Shown: positions 1-6,424 of the stretch, piece after piece | Numbering within the stretch: the stretch's first letter is position 1 | Layout: each line of letters opens with the position of its first letter | Source of the DNA: an uncultured Eubacteriales bacterium | GTDB taxonomy: Bacteria > Bacillota > Clostridia > Oscillospirales > Acutalibacteraceae | DNA length: 17,580 bases | Assembly: GCA_934552855.1 (NCBI GenBank) | Contig: CAKTEU010000035.1 | Span: 1-17,580 of the forward strand | Reading direction: 5' to 3' | Made by a program: the position numbers and the translations under genes | Notes under the pieces: model-generated | Database searches by the model: none | Seen by the model: only the letters and a program-made list of their open reading frames with translations | Told to the model about the DNA's origin: nothing

Positions 1-1
1 C

Positions 2-32
2 CGCTTGCACCGTATGAAACAAGCGATTTTTT
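2..32 (+). terminator. Weak hairpin plus T-run, possible terminator of the upstream gene
   Basis: CGCTTG (2-7) pairs with CAAGCG (20-25) across a 12-base loop, followed by A and six T (27-32). The stem is only 6 bp, so this is a weak terminator candidate for a gene left of the window. Confidence 0.3.
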
Positions 33-64
33 GGTTACTTTTGTATCAACCGACAAAAGTAACC
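33..64. repeat. Perfect 12-bp inverted repeat, possible dispersed intergenic repeat
   Basis: GGTTACTTTTGT (33-44) and ACAAAAGTAACC (53-64) are exact reverse complements around an 8-base loop. No T-run follows, so it is a poor terminator. The flank at 61-86 holds a second small inverted pair (AACCC, GGGTT). Hairpins of this kind are often part of dispersed intergenic repeats in gut Clostridia, but only one copy lies in the window, so the repeat status is inferred. Confidence 0.4.
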
Positions 65-161
65 CCGAACGGAGTGGAGTTGGGTTTAAGCACACGAGCA
101 ATGGAAAAGAACCATTTAAGACCACTCAGCACTGAAACCAAAAACTTATAAATATTCCTAT

Positions 162-190
162 TTGTAATATTTGTTATATTTCAATATATT
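162..190 (+). promoter_or_regulatory. Candidate sigma-A promoter for mnmG-rsmG
   Basis: TTGTAA (162-167), a 17-base spacer and TATATT (185-190). An overlapping alternative is TTGTTA (171-176) with TAATAT (194-199). The region is so AT-rich that chance matches are likely. Either would give a leader of about 180-190 bases containing the 233-254 inverted repeat. Confidence 0.35.
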
Positions 191-384
191 AAATAATATA
201 GTTTCACATTTTCCACTGTTTATTATAAAAATGTTGAAAACTTTTATTTTCAACCGAAAACACACCCAAAAACGTGCAAAAAATAAGAAATTCCGTCCGT
301 TTAATAAAAATTTTTAAAACGATGGAATGGTCATTAAAGATAAAATTATTAAATGCAGACACCTGCCTGCAAACGGAGGTCAAA

Positions 385-2256
385 ATGCAATATAATGCTA
401 AAAATTATGACGTCATTGTTATAGGCGCAGGTCATGCCGGAATCGAAGCCGGTCTTGCCGCAGCAAGGCTCGGAGTGTCGGTCGGCGTGTTCACAATCAA
501 TATGGACTGGGTCGGCAATATGCCGTGCAATCCTTCAATCGGCGGAACAAGCAAAGGTCACCTTGTTCGAGAAATTGATGCTCTTGGCGGAGAGATGGGC
601 AAGGCAGCTGACGAAAATACACTTCAAAGCAGAATACTGAACAGGGGCAAAGGCCCGGCCGTTCATTCGCTTCGTGCTCAGATTGACCGCAGAAGATACA
701 GCGAATACATGAAAAATGTTATGGAGTCTCAGCCGAACCTTGAAATTGTTCAGGCAGAGATCACCGATATAAAACAGCTTGAAACAGGGGAATGGCAGCT
801 GCTTACCCGCCTTGAAGCGGTTCACAAAGCAAAGTGTGTCGTTCTTGCAACGGGTACTTTTCTCGGTGGAAAGATATATGTCGGCGATGTTTCCTATGAA
901 GGCGGGCCGGACGGGATGTTCGCATCAACCGAACTTGCCGCTTCGCTCAAGCGTTTGGGTGTACCGACAAGAAGGTTCAAAACCGGAACGCCGTCAAGAG
1001 TAAACAGGCGCAGCATTGATTTTTCACGCCTTGAAAAGCAGAACGGCGATGAAAAAACTGTGCCGTTTTCGTTTGATACCGACCATGCGATTGAAAACAA
1101 GCTTTCGTGCTATATGACTTACACCAACAGCGAAACAAAGCGTGTTATTCTTGAAAATATTCACCGCTCTCCGCTTTACGGCGGTAAAATTGACGGTGTA
1201 GGCCCAAGATACTGTCCGAGTATTGAAGATAAAATCGTCCGCTTTTCAGAAAAGGAGCGTCATCAGCTTTTCATTGAGCCTTGCGGCGAACACACGCAGG
1301 AAATGTATCTTCAAGGCATGTCGTCGTCACTTCCGGAGGACGTTCAGCTTGAATTTTTGCGTACCATTCCGGGTCTTGAAAACGTTCAGGTTATGCGAAC
1401 AGCATATGCAATTGAGTATGATTGTGTTGATCCGCTTGCTTTGTACGCTTCTTTGGAGTTCAAAAACTATTCCGGTCTTTTTGGGGCAGGGCAGTTCAAC
1501 GGTTCAAGCGGATACGAAGAAGCAGCCGCACAAGGTCTTGTTGCCGGAATAAATGCCGCAAAAAAAGTGCAGGGCAAAGAACCGCTCATTCTTGACCGTG
1601 CAAGCTCCTATATCGGAACGCTGATTGATGACCTTGTTACAAAGGGATGCAGTGATCCGTACCGCATGATGACATCACGTTCTGAATATCGGCTGATTTT
1701 AAGGCAAGATAATGCTGACCTCAGACTGACCGAAATCGGCTATCAAATCGGTTTGGTTTGCGAAGAAAAGCATAATAGACTGCTCAAAAAGCAGGAGCTT
1801 ATTAAAAAAGAACTGAAGCGAATTGAAACAACGGGTCTTGCACCGAATGACGAACTCAATGAACTGCTTGTTTCACGTGAAACATCAGCAATGACAAACG
1901 GTTGCCGACTTATTGACCTTATTCGCCGTCCGCAGCTTTCATATGAGCTTTTGAAGCCGTTTGACCTCACAAGGCCGGACTATTCTGACGAGGTTTTTGA
2001 GCAGGTTGAGATTGAAGTTAAATATGAAGGCTATATAAAGCGGCAGCTTGCACAGGCGAAAGAAATGCGCCGACTTGAAAGCCGGGTACTTCCCGAAACG
2101 CTCAAATATAGTGAAATTACCGGTCTTCGCTTGGAAGCACAGGAAAAGCTTGACAAAGTTAAACCGAACAACCTTGGACAGGCCTCAAGAATTTCCGGTG
2201 TCAGTCCGGCAGACATTTCAGTTTTACTTATTTATCTCCGTAAAAATGAGTTGTAA
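385..2256 (+). CDS. mnmG: tRNA uridine-5-carboxymethylaminomethyl modification enzyme MnmG (GidA)
   Basis: With MnmE, this FAD protein builds the 5-carboxymethylaminomethyl group on the wobble uridine of certain tRNAs in the cytosol. The product is 623 residues, close to the usual ~630. The FAD-binding GxGxxG is at 14-19 (GAGHAG). CNPSIGG at 48-54 and GPRYCPSIEDK at 273-283 carry Cys48 and Cys277, the two cysteines needed for catalysis in the family. A second signature, GQFNGSSGYEEAAAQG, is at about 369-384. I chose ATG 385 because GGAGGT lies at 375-380 and the protein then begins right before the FAD fold; the open frame to GTG 274 lacks such support. A perfect parS site lies inside codons 495-500. 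rsmG follows after 54 bases, probably in the same transcript. Confidence 0.96.
   Translation: MQYNAKNYDVIVIGAGHAGIEAGLAAARLGVSVGVFTINMDWVGNMPCNPSIGGTSKGHLVREIDALGGEMGKAADENTLQSRILNRGKGPAVHSLRAQIDRRRYSEYMKNVMESQPNLEIVQAEITDIKQLETGEWQLLTRLEAVHKAKCVVLATGTFLGGKIYVGDVSYEGGPDGMFASTELAASLKRLGVPTRRFKTGTPSRVNRRSIDFSRLEKQNGDEKTVPFSFDTDHAIENKLSCYMTYTNSETKRVILENIHRSPLYGGKIDGVGPRYCPSIEDKIVRFSEKERHQLFIEPCGEHTQEMYLQGMSSSLPEDVQLEFLRTIPGLENVQVMRTAYAIEYDCVDPLALYASLEFKNYSGLFGAGQFNGSSGYEEAAAQGLVAGINAAKKVQGKEPLILDRASSYIGTLIDDLVTKGCSDPYRMMTSRSEYRLILRQDNADLRLTEIGYQIGLVCEEKHNRLLKKQELIKKELKRIETTGLAPNDELNELLVSRETSAMTNGCRLIDLIRRPQLSYELLKPFDLTRPDYSDEVFEQVEIEVKYEGYIKRQLAQAKEMRRLESRVLPETLKYSEITGLRLEAQEKLDKVKPNNLGQASRISGVSPADISVLLIYLRKNEL
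1869..1884. other. parS centromere site inside mnmG
   Basis: TGTTTCACGTGAAACA is a perfect 16-bp palindrome identical to the parS consensus bound by chromosomal ParB/Spo0J. It lies in the mnmG reading frame and encodes part of Val-Ser-Arg-Glu-Thr, so the sequence serves as both protein code and ParB loading site. The parB gene is about 9 kb downstream. Confidence 0.9.
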
Positions 2257-2261
2257 TTTTG

Positions 2262-2277
2262 TGTTTCACGTGAAACA
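2262..2277. other. parS centromere site between mnmG and rsmG
   Basis: A second exact copy of TGTTTCACGTGAAACA, six bases after the mnmG stop codon and 393 bases from the first copy. It fills most of the short mnmG-rsmG gap. Two identical copies of a 16-bp palindrome so close to each other, near parAB, are very unlikely to be chance. Confidence 0.93.
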
Positions 2278-2310
2278 TTGAAATTACAACCGAACCGAAA
2301 GGAAAACGAT

Positions 2311-3027
2311 ATGTTTATACCTCTTGAAAAACTCAAAAAATATGCGGAAAGCTTCGGTGTTGTGCTTGATGAAAAGGCACTTGAACGCTTTGATATTTAC
2401 GGCAGACTTCTTGCCGAATGGAATGAAAAAATCAATCTTACCGCCATTACCGACCCGGAGGGTATTGCACTCAAACATTTTGCAGACAGTCTCTCTGTTT
2501 TGAAATACTGCAAAATAGGGGAGGGCGCAAGCCTGATAGATGTCGGAACCGGTGCAGGTTTTCCCGGCCTTGCACTGCTCATTGCCCGTCCTGATATAAA
2601 ACTCACTCTCCTTGACAGTACAAAGAAAAAACTCGGAGTGATTGAAGATATACTTTCAAACATCGGCCTTTCGGCAGAGCTTCTTCATTCCAGAGCCGAA
2701 GAGGCGGGGCAGAAGGCGGATTTTCGTGAAAAATTTGACTTTGCAACGGCAAGAGCGGTTGCAAATCTCAGAGAACTTTCGGAATACTGCCTGCCGTTTG
2801 TCAAAAAAGGCGGTTCGTTCATCTCAATGAAAGCCGCAAAAGCCGACGAAGAAATCTCCGGCGCAAAAAAGGCAATTGCCGTCCTCGGCGGAAAAATTGA
2901 AAAAACAGAAAGCTTTAATCTTTTTGAAGCAGGGGAGAGAAACATTGTTGTAATCAAAAAGGTTTCGTCAACTCCCGCCAAATATCCACGTCCGTCGGCA
3001 AAAATTGCAAAAAATCCGCTCGAATAA
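2311..3027 (+). CDS. rsmG: 16S rRNA (guanine-527-N7)-methyltransferase RsmG (GidB)
   Basis: RsmG methylates N7 of G527 in 16S rRNA, using S-adenosylmethionine. The product is 238 residues, the usual length (about 239 in Bacillus). Family landmarks are WNEKINLTAIT (37-47), KHFADSL (55-61), the SAM loop DVGTGAGFPG (77-86), ATARAVANLRELSEYC in the middle and a C-terminal YPRPSAKIAKNPL. ATG 2311 was chosen because GAAAGGA lies at 2297-2303; an in-frame TTG at 2278 has no ribosome binding site and sits against the parS palindrome. It is downstream of mnmG with only the parS site between them, as in other Firmicutes origin regions. Confidence 0.95.
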   Translation: MFIPLEKLKKYAESFGVVLDEKALERFDIYGRLLAEWNEKINLTAITDPEGIALKHFADSLSVLKYCKIGEGASLIDVGTGAGFPGLALLIARPDIKLTLLDSTKKKLGVIEDILSNIGLSAELLHSRAEEAGQKADFREKFDFATARAVANLRELSEYCLPFVKKGGSFISMKAAKADEEISGAKKAIAVLGGKIEKTESFNLFEAGERNIVVIKKVSSTPAKYPRPSAKIAKNPLE

Positions 3028-3043
3028 AAGAAAATACCGGCGA

Positions 3044-3074
3044 TTGAAAACGAAAAACAAAAAACGAATATAAT
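3044..3074 (+). promoter_or_regulatory. Candidate sigma-A promoter of the Noc-like gene
   Basis: TTGAAA (3044-3049) and TATAAT (3069-3074). The -10 is perfect but the 19-base spacer is longer than ideal. It would give a transcript starting near 3081, just before the 3087-3120 hairpin. Confidence 0.45.
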
Positions 3075-3086
3075 GGACAAGCCTTT

Positions 3087-3120
3087 TCTGTTGTGATAAA
3101 GTTGAACTAACCACAACAGA
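3087..3120 (+). promoter_or_regulatory. Perfect hairpin touching the noc ribosome binding site
   Basis: TCTGTTGTG (3087-3095) and CACAACAGA (3112-3120) form a perfect 9-bp stem with a 16-base loop. The 3' arm ends within the ribosome binding site GAGGAGGT (3119-3126). It could be an RNA element affecting translation or a DNA operator. It is not followed by a T-run in the way of a terminator, apart from GGTTTTCTTTTT after the Shine-Dalgarno. Confidence 0.5.
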
Positions 3121-3133
3121 GGAGGTTTTCTTT

Positions 3134-3925
3134 TTGACTAATGAAAAGCTGCGTTCGGCCGGGCAAGTGCTGCTCATTCCAAACGAAAAGATATATCCGA
3201 ATCCGAATCAGCCGAGAAAAGTTTTTGACCAAAGCGAGCTTGTCAATCTTGCAATAAGCATCAGAATGAACGGAATTTTGCAGCCTATTACGGTTCGTGA
3301 AACGACGAAAGGTTATGAACTTGTCTCCGGCGAAAGGCGGTTGCGGGCTTCAAGGCTTGCCGGAATGGTTGCCGTTCCGTGTATTGTTGTTGACGTGAAT
3401 GAGCTGAAATCTGCAATATATTCACTCATAGAAAATTTACAACGCCAGAATCTCGGATATTTTGAAGAAGCACTTGCAATTGAAAAGCTTATGGAACAGT
3501 TTTCGCTTTCGCAAGAGGAGGCGGCAAGGCGGCTCGGTAAAGCACCGTCAACCGTTTCAAACAAATTAAGACTTCTCACATTGCCGAGAGAAGCGCAAAA
3601 ACTTCTTGTTCAAAGCGCACTTTCCGAACGTCACGCAAGAGCACTTTTAAAACTTGACGAAGAGGACGTTGTTCCCGTACTTAAAAGGATAATCGAAAAG
3701 AAAATGAATGTTGCTCAAGCAGAAAAATATATAGAAGAGTTTATAGCAAAAAAAAATCCGCCGAAGCGGATAACAAAGCGTTCCTTCAGCAGCGTAAAAA
3801 TTTTTCTCAACACGGTTGAAGGAGCGGTAAAAACAATGCAAAGCGCAGGCATAAACGCCGACGTTATAAAGGAAGAAACGGACGACCGTTTTGTTTATCG
3901 GATAACGATTCCGAAAAACGGTTAA
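3134..3925 (+). CDS. noc: Noc-like ParB-family DNA-binding CTPase
   Basis: A 263-residue ParB/Srx-HTH protein. Noc coordinates cell division with the chromosome by loading at its own sites and spreading. NQPRK at 25-29, the CTP-binding GERR at 66-69 and ENLQRQNL at 100-107 mark the N-domain; the HTH spans about 124-150. At the four positions that separate ParB (Arg, Thr/Ala, Ala, Gly) from Noc (Gln, Lys, Lys, Arg) specificity, it has Pro138, Lys144, Thr149, Arg166, so two of four are Noc-type. The C-terminus (SFSSVKIFLNTVEGAV, ending YRITIPKNG) also resembles Noc. The amphipathic N-terminal membrane helix of Bacillus Noc is absent; the fold starts at about residue 13. The start is TTG 3134, eight bases after a strong GAGGAGGT. 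Its own promoter and hairpin precede it. A diverged second ParB is the alternative. Confidence 0.82.
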   Translation: MTNEKLRSAGQVLLIPNEKIYPNPNQPRKVFDQSELVNLAISIRMNGILQPITVRETTKGYELVSGERRLRASRLAGMVAVPCIVVDVNELKSAIYSLIENLQRQNLGYFEEALAIEKLMEQFSLSQEEAARRLGKAPSTVSNKLRLLTLPREAQKLLVQSALSERHARALLKLDEEDVVPVLKRIIEKKMNVAQAEKYIEEFIAKKNPPKRITKRSFSSVKIFLNTVEGAVKTMQSAGINADVIKEETDDRFVYRITIPKNG

Positions 3926-3941
3926 TCAAAAACAATATGTA

Positions 3942-3995
3942 ATAAAAATCCGCCGCAAAATTACCGAGAAAGTAATAATTGCGGCGGATTTTTAT
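3942..3995. terminator. Bidirectional terminator between noc and galU
   Basis: A 17-bp stem, ATAAAAATCCGCCGCAA (3942-3958) with its exact complement at 3979-3995, with a further TTAC/GTAA pairing inside the loop. A-rich and T-rich ends on both sides let it work for both convergent genes. Confidence 0.9.
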
Positions 3996-3999
3996 GTTA

Positions 4000-4881
4000 T
4001 CAAAGCGTTTTTGCAAGCTCCTTGATGTAGGTTTTAAAATCCTCACCGATTTCGTCATGGCAAAGTGCAAATTCGCAATTGGCTTTCATAATGCCGAGCT
4101 TGTTGCCCATATCATAGCGTTTTCCTTCAAAATCAAGTGCAAGAAGACCAAGCTTTTTTGCAAGAAGAACCATCGAATCGGTAAAGTATACTTCGCCCGC
4201 TTTTTCGTTTATCGGTGTGCGGTCAATAATATCAAAAATTTCAGGCGGCATAACGACTCTTCCGAGAATTGAATAACAGGAAATAATCTGGTCTTCCGTC
4301 GGCTTTTCAATGATGTTGAAGCATTCCATCAGTCGGCCTTCAAGCGGCTTAACGTCAAGCGAACAATATTTGCTTACGTCTTTTCTCGGAACTTCCTTAA
4401 CTCCGACAACGCCCTTTTCATACTTTTCATAAGCGTCCATAAGCTGACCGATTACGGGTTTTCCGCCTTTGTTTGTAATAACGTCATCACCGTAAAGAAT
4501 CGCAAACGGTTCGTTGCCGATAAAATGGCGTGTTTTTGCAATTGCGTCAGCAAGGCCGTTTGTTTCCTTCTGGCGAAGGAAGTAAATGTTTGCCATATGT
4601 ACCGGCTTTAAAATATCTTCATAAATTTTCTTTTTTGCCGGGTTGTTTTTGAGATTTGCTTCAAGCTCAAACGAATGATCAAAATGGTCTTCGATTGCGC
4701 TTTTTCCACGGTTTGTAATGATGAGAATTTCTTCAATTCCGGCTGCAACGGCTTCTTCAACGATATACTGAATGGCCGGCTTGTCAACAATATTGAGCAT
4801 TTCTTTCGGGATAGACTTTGATGCCGGAAGAACCCTTGTTCCGAGTCCGGCGGCCGGAATAATTGCTTTTCTTATCTTCAT
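4000..4881 (-). CDS. galU: UTP-glucose-1-phosphate uridylyltransferase
   Basis: GalU makes UDP-glucose from UTP and glucose-1-phosphate, feeding cell-surface glycan synthesis. The product is 293 residues, the normal family length. The nucleotide-binding signature PAAGLGTRVLPASKSIPKEM is at 9-28, with IVDKPAIQYIVEEAVAAGI after it and the metal/sugar region LYGDDVI near 127. IIEKPTEDQ and GKRYDMGNKLG follow, also typical. ATG 4881 has AAAGGAG a few bases upstream. The gene starts 26 bases after the zinc-ribbon membrane protein and almost certainly shares its promoter. It ends in the terminator shared with noc. Confidence 0.95.
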   Translation of the reverse strand: MKIRKAIIPAAGLGTRVLPASKSIPKEMLNIVDKPAIQYIVEEAVAAGIEEILIITNRGKSAIEDHFDHSFELEANLKNNPAKKKIYEDILKPVHMANIYFLRQKETNGLADAIAKTRHFIGNEPFAILYGDDVITNKGGKPVIGQLMDAYEKYEKGVVGVKEVPRKDVSKYCSLDVKPLEGRLMECFNIIEKPTEDQIISCYSILGRVVMPPEIFDIIDRTPINEKAGEVYFTDSMVLLAKKLGLLALDFEGKRYDMGNKLGIMKANCEFALCHDEIGEDFKTYIKELAKTL

Positions 4882-4907
4882 GAGTTATTCTCCTTTTACC
4901 TGAGTTA

Positions 4908-5990
4908 TTACATGAAAAACTGCGCAAGCAGATTGGGAACGAGGTATGCAACGGTGAACGAAACAAGTGCCGCAAGAACATTCACACCGCTGTTTTTCAA
5001 AAAGAAATGAGAAAAAACAAGCGGATCGCTGATTTGATTTGATTCGTTAAGCTTTTGGGTCACATATTTTTTGTAAATTCTGTCGCCAATGGCACCGGAA
5101 ACAATCGAAAGCAAAATCGTAAGCCCACAGATGACATAAAGCGGAATTGCCGCTTCGATAAGGTCATAAAATACGGTTGAGGAGTCAAAAATACCGCTTG
5201 AAAGTGCATAAGACGAATCTTTTAATGCTATGCTCAATTCCTGCGCCAAAGAATAAAATTTTGCCGAGAACGGAAGAGCAACAATCGAAAGTGCAAGTCT
5301 TATGGTAAGAAAAATTGAACCGACTTTGTAAAGCTTGCGGTAAAAGAACCAGAAAGGCGAAAAGAAAAACGCCGCCCAGTTCCATGTGTTTTTTCCCGAC
5401 GATTCGGTTTTTCGAAACTTGTTTACATATGCAACTGCATTTGAAGAAATAAAAACAAGCACACGCTTTATCGGGTTTGAACAAAGGACTTCCTGCTCCT
5501 GCTCTTTTGAAAGGCCGGGGGCAACAATTTTTGCCCGAGCGTCAATCATGCGTTCAATGTCTGCTCCTGTGCCCATGCCGTTTTCAATCGTGTTTTGAAC
5601 GTCACGCATTTCCTCTTCAATTTTTTCTTCTTCGTCAATTTCTTTAGTAAGGCGTGTTTCTTTTTCAAGAATGTTTATGCCAAAGAAAGTGAATTTCTGT
5701 TTGCATACTTCGCAAAACTGCGATCCCGGAGGATTTTCGTGTCCGCAGGCCGGGCAAACAAGGTTTTCGCCTTGATGAACTTTTTCTTCCTCATGGTGAA
5801 TGTTGTGAGGTGAAGAAACTTCTCCGTGCCACATAAAACCGCTTTCATGAAGGGCGGCATTTACGCATTCGCCGTTTTTTTCATAGCATTCTCTGTGCTG
5901 GGGTGTTCCGCAAACGGGACAAACCACAACGTCGTCGCTTTCTTCAAAGCGTTTTTTACATCCGTCGCATACTGTGTTTTCGTATCTCAT
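4908..5990 (-). CDS. RING-finger/zinc-ribbon membrane protein with DUF2628-like segment
   Basis: A 360-residue protein of unknown function. The N-terminus holds a prokaryotic RING-like cluster (Cys8, Cys11, Cys24, Cys27, His32, Cys35, Cys42) and a zinc ribbon (Cys78, Cys81, Cys92, Cys95). A charged Glu-rich linker (about 108-135) probably forms a coiled coil. The motif WNWAAFFFSPFWFFYRKLYK near 205-225 is typical of DUF2628 proteins. About three hydrophobic segments follow: after that motif, near 285-310 and at the C-terminus. The zinc modules are likely cytosolic and anchored to the membrane by the C-terminal half. It precedes galU by 26 bases, so a link to envelope synthesis is possible but only inferred. 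AAAGGA lies just upstream of ATG 5990. Confidence 0.8.
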   Translation of the reverse strand: MRYENTVCDGCKKRFEESDDVVVCPVCGTPQHRECYEKNGECVNAALHESGFMWHGEVSSPHNIHHEEEKVHQGENLVCPACGHENPPGSQFCEVCKQKFTFFGINILEKETRLTKEIDEEEKIEEEMRDVQNTIENGMGTGADIERMIDARAKIVAPGLSKEQEQEVLCSNPIKRVLVFISSNAVAYVNKFRKTESSGKNTWNWAAFFFSPFWFFYRKLYKVGSIFLTIRLALSIVALPFSAKFYSLAQELSIALKDSSYALSSGIFDSSTVFYDLIEAAIPLYVICGLTILLSIVSGAIGDRIYKKYVTQKLNESNQISDPLVFSHFFLKNSGVNVLAALVSFTVAYLVPNLLAQFFM

Positions 5991-6033
5991 TTTATCCTTT
6001 TCCCAAATCCTTTTCCTATAGATTTTTAAATAC

Positions 6034-6066
6034 TTGCCGATTAATTAATCACTATATTATCGGCAA
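6034..6066. promoter_or_regulatory. Inverted repeat in the leader of the zinc-ribbon/galU operon
   Basis: TTGCCGAT (6034-6041) and ATCGGCAA (6059-6066) are perfect complements around a 17-base AT-rich loop. It lies between the predicted promoter and the start codon of the minus-strand operon and could be an operator or a leader hairpin. Confidence 0.4.
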
Positions 6067-6116
6067 TCAACTTAAAATTAATTATAACAATCAATAATAC
6101 ATAATACATTTCATTA

Positions 6117-6145
6117 ATGTTATCACATTCATATCCTATTGTCAA
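6117..6145 (-). promoter_or_regulatory. Promoter of the zinc-ribbon/galU operon
   Basis: On the minus strand: TTGACA (6145-6140), a 17-base spacer and TAACAT (6122-6117), preceded by TGA as an extended -10. Transcription would start near 6110, giving a leader of about 120 bases. Confidence 0.65.
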
Positions 6146-6146
6146 A

Positions 6147-6178
6147 CAAAAAATCCGCTTGACAAAAATCATGCGGAT
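6147..6178 (-). terminator. Terminator of the toxin mRNA, overlapping the antisense promoter
   Basis: On the minus strand ATCCGC (6178-6173) pairs with GCGGAT (6158-6153) across a 14-base loop, and T's follow directly (6153-6148). The stem is short, but it is the first T-rich terminator downstream of the toxin. If used, the toxin mRNA runs from about 6451 to 6148 and covers the whole antisense RNA. Confidence 0.5.
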
Positions 6179-6187
6179 GAGTATAAT
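6159..6187 (+). promoter_or_regulatory. Consensus promoter of the antisense RNA
   Basis: TTGACA (6159-6164), a 17-base spacer and TATAAT (6182-6187): a perfect sigma-A promoter. No open reading frame follows, as expected for a strongly expressed small RNA. Confidence 0.85.
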
Positions 6188-6201
6188 ATGTATGTAAAGA
6201 G

Positions 6202-6225
6202 GGTGCCGCAATAAGCGGTTGCTCC
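6202..6225 (+). repeat. Left copy of the shared leader (inverted repeat of 6421-6451)
   Basis: GGTGCCGCAATAA followed by GCGGTTGCTCC. The minus strand at 6451-6421 reads the same, except T for C at the eighth base and a 7-base insertion (TACGGAG) between the two halves. The similarity extends into the promoters, both with TTGACAAAA. Confidence 0.9.
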
Positions 6226-6248
6226 CTTTGATAGTGTTAATTTATTTT

Positions 6249-6290
6249 AGAAACACCGCCAAGTTGGAACGGGCGGTGTTTCTTATTTTA
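6249..6290 (+). terminator. Terminator of the antisense RNA
   Basis: AGAAACACCGCC (6249-6260) pairs perfectly with GGCGGTGTTTCT (6272-6283), with an 11-base loop and TATTTTA after it. On the minus strand the flank is A-rich (TAAAATAAATT), so it is a poor terminator for the toxin mRNA. Confidence 0.88.
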
Positions 6291-6298
6291 TGTAAGAA

Positions 6299-6400
6299 TT
6301 ACTGCTTCTTGCTACTTATAATCGTGTAACAAAGAGAGATAACTTCGACCAGGAGCGAAAGAATCGCTACAACTAAGCTGATTAAAGCAAAGTCTGTCAT
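6299..6400 (-). CDS. Small hydrophobic peptide, holin-like type I toxin
   Basis: A 33-residue peptide beginning MTDFALISLVVAILSLLVEV and ending in ISSKKQ. One membrane-spanning helix fills residues about 4-28, with a short charged tail (Lys-Lys-Gln). Length and pattern match the Firmicutes 'putative holin-like toxin' peptides and TxpA/BsrG-type toxins, which insert into the membrane. ATG 6400 is preceded by AGGAGGTGA (6414-6406), an almost perfect match to the 16S anti-Shine-Dalgarno. That site is the 3' arm of a 6-bp GAAA-loop hairpin, so translation of the free mRNA is probably limited. The convergent antisense RNA supports a type I system. Toxicity is inferred, and a non-toxic membrane peptide is possible. 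Confidence 0.8.
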   Translation of the reverse strand: MTDFALISLVVAILSLLVEVISLCYTIISSKKQ

Positions 6401-6408
6401 GTTATCAC

Positions 6409-6424
6409 CTCCTCTTTCGAGGAG
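6409..6424 (-). promoter_or_regulatory. Hairpin hiding the toxin ribosome binding site
   Basis: On the minus strand CTCCTC-GAAA-GAGGAG is a perfect 6-bp stem with a stable GNRA tetraloop. The 3' arm contains the Shine-Dalgarno core. The 5' arm overlaps the end of the shared leader (6421-6451), so leader pairing and this hairpin compete. Confidence 0.75.

Larger units (their letters stand above)
1..384. other. Left-edge intergenic region upstream of mnmG
   Basis: No gene is supported here. Bases 1-110 are moderately GC-rich and hold two hairpins. Bases 140-260 are strongly AT-rich and hold overlapping promoter-like hexamers and an 8-bp inverted repeat (GTTGAAAA at 233-240, TTTTCAAC at 247-254). 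The mnmG frame stays open upstream to a GTG at 274, but this stretch has no ribosome binding site and codes for a low-quality sequence, so I treat it as untranslated. In many Firmicutes the gene upstream of mnmG is mnmE; it is not in the window. Confidence 0.6.
6194..6290 (+). ncRNA. Antisense RNA (antitoxin) of a type I toxin-antitoxin-like locus
   Basis: A predicted RNA of about 97 bases between a perfect promoter (6159-6187) and a strong terminator (6249-6283 plus T's). It has no credible reading frame. Its 5' part holds a hairpin, CCGC-AATAA-GCGG (6206-6218), inside a 24-base leader (6202-6225) that closely matches the 5' leader of the toxin mRNA made from the other strand. It runs convergently toward the toxin gene, whose stop codon is only about 9 bases beyond its end. 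It would be fully complementary to the toxin mRNA tail if that mRNA ends near 6148. The antitoxin role is inferred from layout; no known RNA family was assigned. Confidence 0.7.

Noticed and set aside
209..217. DnaA-box-like TTTTCCACT in the AT-rich mnmG leader
   Set aside because: Two mismatches to TTATCCACA and no cluster of boxes nearby, so no replication origin is claimed despite the parS sites.
274..384. N-terminal extension of mnmG from GTG 274
   Set aside because: No ribosome binding site, no similarity to MnmG N-termini, and a strong site precedes ATG 385.
3296..3306. Half-parS-like sequences GTTCGTGAAACG in noc (and a similar one near 11645 in parB)
   Set aside because: Only one half of the palindrome matches, so they are not counted as parS.
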